Made by a program: the position numbers and the translations under genes
Source: Symbiodinium natans
Lineage: Eukaryota; Sar; Dinophyceae; Suessiales; Symbiodiniaceae
Reading direction: 5' to 3'
DNA: 64,000 nt
Assembly (NCBI GenBank): GCA_905221605.1
Contig: CAJNDS010001391.1
Location: 72,501 to 136,500, forward strand
Shown here: positions 55,890 to 64,000 of the stretch, piece after piece
How positions within the stretch are numbered: the first letter of the stretch is position 1
Layout: each line of letters starts with the position of its first letter
Notes under the pieces: generated by a model
What the model saw: the letters and a program-made list of their open reading frames with translations, nothing else
Told to the model about the DNA's origin: nothing
Database searches by the model: none

Positions 55890-56735
55890 CTACGTCCACG
55901 GTTCCTGTTTGCAGCTTGGGGGCGTCCCAAAAGAAAGCCAGGACGTCAGTGAAAGTCGACCTCGGCTGAGGCTATTTTCGAGTTCAACTTCTGTTCGGAC
56001 TTTGCCGAGTTTTGGGGGTGGAGTGCCGGGCCGAGATTCAGACTGGTAGTGTGTGGGAATGTACCTTCGTTGGGGATGACGCTGGGTACGGGCTGCACGG
56101 AGTGTGTCAACACAAATTTCACAAGCATTGCAGAAAGCAAGTGCACGAGAGCAAGGGGGCGTGGGGAGAAGCTTGGCACAACTCTGACACGATTGCGTGG
56201 ACACTGCGGGCACCTGTGCGTCAGAAGCATCGCTGCAGGCCAGACCTTCCACGAAGCAACGACCACCTGACAAGCGAAGAGCATCTTCCACTTGGCATGA
56301 CAGGAAAAATCCTCCCCGAAACAACAAACTTATAGCATCTGGTGCCAAAAGCAAGTGCGCCAAACGCCTTGAGCAGGTTGTGGCGGACTGTCTCCCGGAC
56401 CTGCCTGGATGCACCACGGCACACCCTCCAGTCAGAGTCAGAAGTGCCTGAACCATTTTTCAAGAAGTTGCTCCGAACCTGCCTCCAGCTCCTGCCGCTC
56501 AGCAAGCCGCTAAGAACCTGGCGCACTTGTGCTCCTGGCAAAACGCGCCCCATGGCATAACTACACAGGGGCCGCGGCGAAGCTGTAGAGAATCATCACG
56601 GGTCGGAAAAGGGCCTGGTCCTGAAGAGCACGAACAGGGACGTCGTTTGTGGGGGGAAAGCGAAGGGATGGACACCCCTGCCGCACCCATATCATACCAG
56701 TAATATCCCCGCCCGTCCACGACGGTCTTCAGCAC
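55890..56735 (-). pseudogene. possible decayed coding sequence, frame broken
   Basis: Minus-strand segments look coding in different frames: about 56670-56735 (LKTVVDGRGYYWYDMGAAGV), 56580-56650 (VRALQDQALFRPVMILYSFA, then stop), 56340-56535 (VRQVLSGLLSGRSWRQVRSN, then RQVRETVRHNLLKAFGALAF) and 55950-56280. The frame changes without clear introns and stops occur within. A degraded mobile element or gene copy is possible; I cannot name it. Confidence 0.3.
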
Positions 56736-56739
56736 AATC

Positions 56740-57745
56740 CGGCCTGGCCTCGAACCAAACTGTTCCGGACCGTGGAAGGGGCAAAACGACAGAATGAATG
56801 GCTTGCGATCACGTCATGTATTCTACTAAGTGATGGACGACCTCGATGTTTTAAGACAGCGAGCGCATTTCATATGCTTTTGCTTACAGATGGCTTTTCT
56901 TCGCGCATGCGCTACACGAAATGTACGGGTGCAACTTCTTCTCTTGATCAAAGCATAAAGGAGCGAAATCTAGCTGGAAACATGCCGCTTCTTGGTCCCC
57001 TGGTTAAGGACGGAGACAGGCAATACCAACAAAGTAGATGCACCTTCTTCGGCCGGTTCAGCGGTTTAGCGGCTTGCGCTTCATACGTCGAGGCACTGCA
57101 AGAAAGAGCCGCGAGGTCAAGCCCATTTGTTAACGAGGATTCAGCTCACGATGGGTAAAGGTTGCCAAAAGTTTTTGTGGGGAGTGTTCCGTAGTTCCGT
57201 CGACCGTGGTTCAGGTCGGACCCAACAGGAGCATGTTCAGCCGGGGCTCATCCGAGGTGTGAAATTGGACGGAATCCGCTTAGTAAGGCTTGTAGCGGCT
57301 AAGTATACTTCGAAAGTGGACAGGCATGTGCCCACAAGAGTTCAGCACACAGTCTCGTCCAGTCTTCCAAAGTATCTCAACTAGGACAGGGAATTCAGCA
57401 AATGTTTGTTAATTCAATTCTTTTTCAGCCTAGTTCTAACATTGCTTTTGTCTCCGAAACGTGGCATGGATGCACATGGTCCCTTTGCTCTTGGATGGGT
57501 TCGCTTCTTCTTTAGAGATCATTCAAGAAGGAACTCTCCTCGCTGTTGATGCTTCTTGGGGCCCCATTCCAAGCGTGCTCCAATTTGAGCAGTGCGGGGG
57601 CTTTTGCTTTTGCCGATTGGAGTCAACTCCATCATTGAGACCGCGACGCTTTCTGCGATTGTCCTGGGGCCATGACCCAACGCGACGATCGAGGAAGTCG
57701 AACCAGAAGTGGTTAAAGGGCGGCGCTGCCTCCCAGCTAAGGGCG
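56740..57745. other. no supported gene
   Basis: ORFs up to about 170 codons on the plus strand (56649-57158, 57461-57880) lack motifs, and their codon use is not GC3-rich as in recognised exons. Confidence 0.4.
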
Positions 57746-57749
57746 AAAA

Positions 57750-58270
57750 GGAAGGAGCCAACACTTTGTCTTGTGGAGCATGCGCGGTTGAACTACGAGG
57801 CCTGCACAGCGAAGCTCACCAGCTCCTTCAGCGAGGCCCGGCGCCTTGGGACCCCCTCCGTCCCCTGTCCGAAGGTCTAACAAATATCGGGCGTGTCACA
57901 AACATCAAAACCCGAATCAAAGCAGGTGTCGCACAAAAGTCCGTCAAATAGTGAGATCAACGAAATCACAAGACAGTCCCCTCAATCTGCGCTCAAACGC
58001 TTTCCGAGGAGCCGAAGAGCCTGCGCCACAGCCTTAGGGGGGCTTTCCGAAGCCGCTTTCCCTTTCAAAACTCTCTCAAGCTCTCCCTTTCATTCTTTCT
58101 GAATTTTGCTCTCTCTTTTTGTATCTCACTGAACTTTTCGTGGCTTCTCAGAGGGAAACGCAGCTGCACGCCGCCAGGAACGAGGAGGTCCAGGCCTTCG
58201 TCGCCAGCGGCCGCGCCTCCCCCGAAAAGGAAGTCCAAAAACAAATCAGCTCTCCATGAACTGCCTACGA
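57750..58270 (-). CDS. exon candidates, unidentified
   Basis: 58135-58260 on the minus strand reads LFLDFLFGGGAAAGDEGLDL then LVPGGVQLRFPLRSHEKF; 57795-57880 reads TFGQGTEGVPRRRASLKELV then SFAVQAS. Both are short, GC-rich and protein-like. They lie just downstream of the cold-shock gene and may be the 5' end of a separate minus-strand gene. No domain is recognised. Confidence 0.3.
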
Positions 58271-58875
58271 AGCTGGGACGAGTCTGCCGTTGATTCATTG
58301 ATGATCTCAGTTGACTGCAGACAAAATATGGGTATTGCCTTTATCTGCTGGTCATACCACGCGGCCAGGGCGATCAAACTAAGCCACAAACTCAACAGGG
58401 GCGTGCGCGACGTGGGCTGCAACTTGCCATGTAACCGCAGCACTCCACCTTTGAGGAACTGAGGCAAAGACGGTGCGCGCCCATCACTCATCTCCCATAT
58501 GGCGTGTGCCGCAGTGGGGGTTTGTTGGTGCGGTTACACCACAAGCGCGTGGCCACAGGGCCACACTTGTGTGTGCTGGGCATGTCTAAGTGAAGAAACG
58601 CTTGCTGGTGATATGTGGCGGGCAATCGTCTTTGTGCACATGTTGCTCATGTGCAGCCAACCGCGCTATGAGATGGTGAATATTATTCCTCAATTGTGAG
58701 TTGTGAGTATTAGTACTAGATGACTCGCAAGGAGCTGAAACATCTGCAGGCCGCGAGGGCGCCCAAGGATCTGTGATTCGAATTGGCGGTACTTGATCAC
58801 ACATCAGTGAGTGCTTGACACTTGCACCAAGACATGGTCCCCTTTTCTTCAGAATCCTTCCGCGATCCTTCTTCG

Positions 58876-59583
58876 TCACCTTCCCTTGAGGGACTTCTGA
58901 AACTTCTTAGCCTGCTCTTCCGTCATGACACCGCCCGAATGGCCCGAATGAGATGGCGGCTCGACGGCTTGAGGTCTTGCACGCTTCTGCTGTAGAGCGG
59001 TCGCTTGTCTCTCGGCTTCCTCCCTTTTTTTGCATAGAAACTTTCCTTCCTCCTGCTTCTTCACGACAGAACGAGCCTGCGGCTCTCTTCGGGAATTGAA
59101 GACCACAGTGAAGCTAACCTCATCACCCACCTCACAGCGGTGCGCTTGTCGTGCATGCAGATAAACGTCTTGCCCTGTTCGGTTGTAAATCTCTGGGCAA
59201 AATATGAAGCCATGGCCCGTGTGCTTCTCACCATAGAAACACTTGACTGTGCCATCATATCTCTTCTCTTCATGTTGCTCAACTTGCTCTGAAGGCTGAG
59301 GGCACGGATATGGCATCAGCATCATGTTGGAGACCATGGACGGTGACCAACTCGCGGCATGAGATGCGAAAGCCAGCGACTGCGGCGGGAGGGCTGTGGC
59401 ACCCGCAGGACCCCCAGGACCTCCAGCACCTGCAGGGCCTGCACCTCCGAAGCCCTCAAAGCCTTCCCATGTCCAGGCCTGAGAAGAGGGAAAGGAAGCA
59501 AACGCTGAAGATCCAGAAGGCGGGCCATTTTGGTCACGCCATTCCGGCCACTCCGGTTGTGACTGCCAGTCTCGGCCCCACAT
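58876..59583 (-). CDS. cold-shock-domain RNA-binding protein, intronless
   Basis: A single 708-nt frame, 235 residues, ATG at 59581-59583 and TGA at 58876-58878. Residues 1-105 are Trp/Gly/Pro/Ala-rich (GGAGPAGAGGPGGPAGATA). Residues about 108-178 form a cold-shock domain: YDGTVKCFYGEKHTGHGFIF carries the RNP1-like stretch with G-x-GFIF, followed by DVYLHARQAHRCEVGDEVSF and TVVFNSRREPQARSV. The C-terminal 57 residues are basic and helical, ending EEQAKKFQKSLKGR. CSD proteins bind single-stranded RNA or DNA; in dinoflagellates they are abundant (established knowledge). The frame stays open upstream of the ATG, but no earlier in-frame ATG was seen nearby. An acceptor-like CTCTCCAG lies just before the ATG, so a 5' untranslated exon is possible. 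It is the only recognised intronless gene here. Confidence 0.88.
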   Translation of the reverse strand: MWGRDWQSQPEWPEWRDQNGPPSGSSAFASFPSSQAWTWEGFEGFGGAGPAGAGGPGGPAGATALPPQSLAFASHAASWSPSMVSNMMLMPYPCPQPSEQVEQHEEKRYDGTVKCFYGEKHTGHGFIFCPEIYNRTGQDVYLHARQAHRCEVGDEVSFTVVFNSRREPQARSVVKKQEEGKFLCKKREEAERQATALQQKRARPQAVEPPSHSGHSGGVMTEEQAKKFQKSLKGR

Positions 59584-59589
59584 CTGGAG

Positions 59590-60360
59590 AGCTCAGGGAT
59601 GGCAGGTCATGGGGACTGTCGGCACACAGTGTCACAGAGCTCTGGTGGCACGACTCTCTTGTTATATGACTCTTCCTGTGTCTTATAACCTCTTCATGTT
59701 CGGTGCTTTCTCATGCTTGCGGACTGCGAGCCGAATAGCTGCACGCGAAAAGTTCCCTTGCAACGTACGAACGTAAGTCTTGAGAAGATAGTGCCTTTGC
59801 CGACGCAAGGTACAAGAAGATGACCAAACAGTCACGTTTGCGCAGCTCGCCGCCTCCTTCTCCCCGGTCTCTGATGCAGAAATGGCGAAACGTTCAAAGC
59901 TTGGCCTTTAAGTGGACTACCCGTGGTCAGGAAAACGAATCCGATCACGATCAGGGGCTGCAAACCAAGCTCAAGTTCGCCCCTAAACTGAAACAACCAC
60001 AGACACCACATATCAAACAACGAAACATGGCCCGAACATGTCACTGCTGTCCGTCATGCTCTTCAGTTGACTTGGTGTACGCATATTCAACGCTTGCATG
60101 CATGTAGCCGCCCGTTGCAGCGCCGGACTTGGTCGGATCAGGTCTTGTTTCTTACATTGTTCCCCTTGCATTTCCGCAGCCACCCTCGCTGATCAGCACT
60201 CTTCTCTCTCCCGACTTATAAGGACTCGCTTCGACACTCAATAAAAAGCTGGCCATTCATGTTGACATGACAAATTTACATCAACCCTCTTAGTGTTACC
60301 GATTCGAAAGCCTAAAACAAAAACAAACAAGAACACAGCGAAATCGCCTGCGACGAAAGA
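59590..60360. other. no supported gene
   Basis: Upstream side of the cold-shock gene. No clear spliced-leader relic or promoter motif is visible; a 95-codon plus-strand ORF (59820-60107) has no motif. Confidence 0.45.
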
Positions 60361-60399
60361 TGGGTCACCGCGGCCAATGCGATTCTTGCACGATCTGAA

Positions 60400-60603
60400 C
60401 ATGGAGTCTCCCTGGAGTCACTGGAGTCTCGATTCTGTTTCCTTCTGAGAGGCGCTGCAATCTGTGAGGCTGCTCTGCTTGGCCTCCCTGGAAACGCTGT
60501 GTGACTTTTCGCGGGGCCTTGTGAGCCTTGCTTGCCAAAGAGCCTGGCGACATTTCTTCTTGCTCATGCCTTTTTTACTGGCCGGCTTGAATGGCTTGAA
60601 CAT
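60400..60603 (-). CDS. candidate initiator exon, basic
   Basis: ATG-led minus frame from 60603: MFKPFKPASKKGMSKKKCRQ, ALWQARLTRPREKSHS, then a Ser/Thr-rich stretch to about 60420. It could be the start of a small basic protein between the ERD2 and cold-shock genes. A second minus frame over it (VARLFGKQGSQGPAKSHTAF) is equally open, so the call is weak. Confidence 0.3.
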
Positions 60604-61599
60604 GCGTCAGAGAACACTCCCCGGGCTGCGAATCTGACCCGCAGGGGCCGAGGCAACGCCTGATTCTGCTGGGACCGCTCTCGCCACATGCTAGTATAAG
60701 CTTGAACGAAATACCTGTCTGTTGGAACAAGGAACATGCGGCAGGCGCGGAACGGTCACCTCCATAGCGCTTTTTTCCCGGCCGCATCTAAGAATCGCCA
60801 GAGTGTGACGCCAGTCTCGGGCGAGATCGCCTCTCCAGTTCAAACCTGGGGCGGCAACCGCTACTCTCACTTCTGCTTTCCACAGGAACTCACATGAGCA
60901 CAACACACATGCAACGCACATGCAACGCACATGCAACTGCAGACTGCAATTGCAGACTGAAGCCTTGACTGCACTTTGGCTGTAGATGAGGCGGCCTCCA
61001 TACTGCAACTTCCTTGCAAGTCTCTGCCCTCGCGTGCCCACTGGGCCCTACAGTACTGCTTTGCACGCGCTGTCTTCCATTTAAACATGGTCGCGGCCGA
61101 CTGTCCTGCACCACAGGTACATGTAGTCGGCGGAAAGTAATGTGTGAAGCACCTCATTGATTTACTGAGCTCAGGGAAAGCTCATGTGGGGCTGGTCGCG
61201 AGGACACGACACCAATGTTCAAGCACATGCCAAGCACAGTGCATCTGCAAAGAAGAGCTGCAAGAAGTGCTCACCTGGACATGGCGCAGTTCACACAGTG
61301 CACACAGTGCAAGGCTGGGCTTGAGCATCTCGAAGACTCGGCTGCCAACCCAAGAAGTACATTTTGCCCCAGAAGCACATCCGGATGAAGCGCGCAACCT
61401 TCGCACAAAATTCAGACTCTTAGCTGCAAGGCTATGGGAAACTCGGGAGTCGTGTTGCGTGTGGCGAGTGAGGAGGTTCGTTCTGTGCGAACCAAGCGGC
61501 CACAATAAGGCCAACCTCACGTGCTCTCGACATCTCCCCCAGACGATCAAGCCCACACGAGGCACTTGCATCGGTTTGCTGAGAACGAGGCGTAATGGG

Positions 61600-63848
61600 A
61601 CGTTAATGGTTCCACCTTTCCCATCGTGATTCTCCCACATCCCCCCAAGCAGCTCGTGCAGCTCCTCGGTTGCCTCGTGCATTTTCCTCATCAGCCACAG
61701 CTGTGGCAAGAGCCCGAACGCCTCCTGAAACCTGGGCCACCGTCTCGACCGTGTCTCGACCGTGTCTGTCTCAAGCTGTCTCACGCTTCTCTGGGTTCCA
61801 ACCGCCCCAACCCCGAGTGCCCGGCATGGTGTAGGAAACCAGTATCTGCATCGTGAGCCTCTCACAAGGTATAACTCGACGCACCCCCAAGTACACCGGA
61901 ACGCACAAGCGGGCCATTCATCTCCCGGATGGAAGAAGAAGGCCAGGATCAAGGCCGCGGGAGCCGTGGCGTACCTCCGGGGGGTGAAGAGAGCATCTTT
62001 TGTAAGCTTTCAAAGCCTTGTGAGAGGGAGTTTTGTCGACACTCTACAGTTTTCAAAACACGAGTCCACTCTTCTTTGAGTCGCGAGCACTCTCAGAAAA
62101 GGGGTGGACCTCGATGGCAGCTGAACAGCGCGAGAAAAAGTTCACACAAGGAGATCGTATCCCACACCCGATGAAACAGCAGAGCACGATCTCGAGCTGA
62201 GGATGTGTCTGCTTGGGGGCAGTGTGCTGCAGCTGGTAGCACATGAAGCTAAGAGCAACGGCTACAGCCTCAAAGATGGATGTGAGTCCGCAGACGTTGT
62301 CGGCAGACGGCCCAACAAGGCTGAACATCTGGGGGCGTGGCTGTTGACATCGAGAGCTCTAAGTACGCAAACTTCGTCTCCACCAATCTTGTCTCCATCG
62401 ACTGCGCCAGGCAAGAGATCTGCAAAACCGAAACACACAGAGCTGCAGTTCAGGGGAGCGAACCCAGATGCAACGCGCCACGACGGCCAGCATGTATGCT
62501 GCCTGACACAAAGATCAAAAGACGTGATGGCCATCTGATTCATCTGATACACACATGCCATGCACAGGAGGCCTGAGTGTCAATACTCAAGCCATAGATG
62601 GACTTGTGCTTCCAGATCTTGTAGAGCAAGATGCAAGATGCTGCAAACTGGACAAAATAGCCTCCCAAAGCACGCACGGAGCAAAGTCCAGCTGGATCCT
62701 TTTTTCGACTCGGCCACGGACCCACAAGAAAAAGGAAGATCTCCATATCACACCTGGTACTCGCTGAGTTGTCATTTGATGGTTTCGAAACCGTGAAATC
62801 CTTTAGGGATGTTTTGGGAACCGGCTCACTCCACTTGCGATTCCACTGTCGTCGCCTGCGCGTCGTGTTCTCATCGGGTCGCCACTTCTCTTTTTTGGAG
62901 CCAAAACAGGCACGATAATCGTCTCAAACGCCGAACCCGAGGCTCTGCTCATCACTGCAATATGTCACGACAGTCTGTTGCGAGAAAGTGCTTCTTGTTG
63001 GCTTCTGTTGAGGCCTCGCAGTTTGGGAGTGTAGTGGACGCTTGTTGGGGAGATGGACACATGTACACTCCTTAGGCGTCGCAATCCGTCGGCCGTCGTT
63101 TGTTCCAGGAAGTGTTTTCGGCTTCTGGCTTTCAGCCGCTCAATGCTCGGTGCTTTGAGAGTGTCGGTTCAGGGAGCCCCAGTTTAAGGGTTCAAACACG
63201 CTTTTCCAGGAATTTCTGCAGAGGTCAATTTTGGGGCTTGCAGGAGTTAAGGGATTTGATTTGAGGAATGAGAACTTGAAGGGCCCTTCCGAGCAGTTGA
63301 AAGATGCCTGGCGCTGCTGCTGCAGTGGATTTGGGATTCGTAGAATGGAGCTTCTGCTCGTTACTTCAAGACAAATGCGGAAGCCTCAGGGCGCAAATAC
63401 GTGCTGTCTCGTGCTCTCGTAGCACATGCACCGCACAGAGCTGGAGCAAAAGATCTGATCGAGCTGAGTCTGGAAACCCGCACGCACCAGAACCTTGCAA
63501 TGCGATTGCAACTGCTAAGCAGGCACATCTACAAGGATTAGTTAGTGGAAAAATCAACATATCTTGCCACCCATGTAACATATACAATATACTCCAACCG
63601 GCTGGGGAATGGAGTGCCCAGCGCTCAGTGCTTAGCGAAGCTCGGCCACATTTTCCGTCGTTGAAAAGTCTCGCTTCTACTGATGCTCCGGCTGCAATAC
63701 TTCAAAGGGAATACGTCGATTCAAAAAGCAAGACTGCTGTGCTGTTGGGTGCGCTTGGTTGAGCTCCATCCAACATACCGTCAATGAAAGGGCCGACAAG
63801 TAGCATGAAGATGCTGAGCGCACTCAACGCAAGCACAGCCGCCGACAT
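61600..63848 (-). CDS. ERD2: ER lumen protein-retaining (KDEL) receptor, ERD2 family
   Basis: A multi-pass membrane protein that returns escaped ER proteins from the Golgi. Eight exons join in phase: 63779-63848 (ATG; MSAAVLALSALSIFMLLVGP), 62573-62661 (YFVQFAASCILLYKIWKHKS, IYGLSIDTQ), 62464-62502 (AAYMLAVVARCIW), 62342-62401 (SMETRLVETKFAYLELSMST), 62198-62268 (AVAVALSFMCYQLQHTAPKQ), about 61915-61974 (YATAPAALILAFFFHPGDEW), 61826-61858 (LTMQILVSYTM) and 61600-61731 (FQEAFGLLPQLWLMRKMHEA). KIWK-x-KS-x-x-GLS-x-x-TQ, FHPGDEW and EA-x-GLLPQL are ERD2 hallmarks. Five or more introns check out, several with GC donors (after 62573, 62342, 62198, 61826). The final helices, which should follow MRKMHEATEELHE, were not found in 61.6-60.6 kb, so the 3' end is incomplete. 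Confidence 0.9.
62665..63775. other. first intron of the ERD2 gene
   Basis: About 1.1 kb between the ATG exon and the second exon, longer than the other introns in this gene. I see no coding-like frame inside; ORFs on the plus strand (63304-63762) have no motif. Confidence 0.5.
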
Positions 63849-64000
63849 GTCTCCGAATGCAGCGGAGCTGTGCAACTATGCAACTGTGCAGTGGCTGGCT
63901 TTGCACCACGGCTTTGTACCTGGTGCTTTGAGAAATTTTGTCACGGCCAAGTGGTTGAAATTCTTGCCGTGAGTATCGGCGCAGCTTGCGGGATGCGCGA

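Noticed and set aside
59521-59536. GCCATTTTGG, resembling the core of the dinoflagellate spliced leader
   Set aside because: Only about ten bases match, and it lies inside the cold-shock coding sequence on a different register; chance is sufficient.
61182-61952. Minus-strand 256-codon ORF taken as a single gene
   Set aside because: It contains two ERD2 exons that share a frame plus intron read-through between and after them.
1-64000. CRISPR arrays, IS elements, operons, riboswitches or rho-independent terminators
   Set aside because: None seen; repeats are microsatellites and the gene structure is eukaryotic and intron-rich.

Overview
The window looks like nuclear DNA of a dinoflagellate, probably a Symbiodiniaceae/Suessiales-type genome (inference). 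Reasons: every gene I could recognise lies on the minus strand, as in the unidirectional gene arrays of dinoflagellates. Genes are broken into many exons, often 30-150 nt, separated by introns of a few hundred bp. Many introns only keep the frame if a GC donor is used alongside GT. Exons are GC-rich, and introns and spacers are full of GA/CT, GT/CA and poly-G microsatellites. There are no operons, ribosome sites, IS elements, CRISPR arrays or convincing tRNAs/rRNAs. Long ATG-to-stop ORFs are mostly misleading here. I found genes by reading reverse-strand exon fragments and joining them by motif order and intron phase.

Layout, by falling coordinate (direction of transcription). 63.85-61.6 kb: KDEL/ER-retention receptor (ERD2 family), eight phase-consistent exons. 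59.58-58.88 kb: intronless cold-shock-domain protein. 58.3-55.9 kb: weak exon-like fragments and decayed ORFs. 55.2-52.8 kb: coiled-coil gene. 52.5-50.65 kb: protein with the Rav1/DmX (RAVE) C-terminal domain in one long 1,077-nt exon. 49.4-47.58 kb: unidentified gene with a clear C-terminus. 47.3-42.1 kb: USP7-like deubiquitinase (MATH domain plus USP catalytic domain), perhaps with a Lys/Glu-rich tail reaching 40.5 kb. 39.98-37.3 kb: unidentified low-complexity exons. 35.1-34.3 kb: SH3-domain gene. 31.3-28.2 kb: RRM (CELF/Bruno-like) RNA-binding protein. 25.2-21.5 kb: Pro/Gly-rich protein. 20-12.5 kb: isolated exon candidates and large repeats. 12.3-10.3 kb: coiled-coil exons. 9.6-6.0 kb: PARP-family ADP-ribosyltransferase. 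3.0-0 kb: Ser/Thr protein kinase running off the left edge.

The genes do not form an obvious pathway. They are housekeeping and signalling functions (kinase, ADP-ribosylation, deubiquitination, RNA binding, ER retrieval, V-ATPase-regulator-like), as expected for a random dinoflagellate segment. The most unusual points are dense GC-AG splicing with micro-exons, the apparently free-standing RAVE C-terminal domain, the PARP with a full H-Y-E triad, an in-frame 69-bp duplication with a CxxC motif, a 380-bp GT/GTGGGT array, and two telomere-like patches (TTTAGGG type) in opposite orientation. Exon limits are my splice inferences unless a stop or start codon is named; no search or transcript was available.
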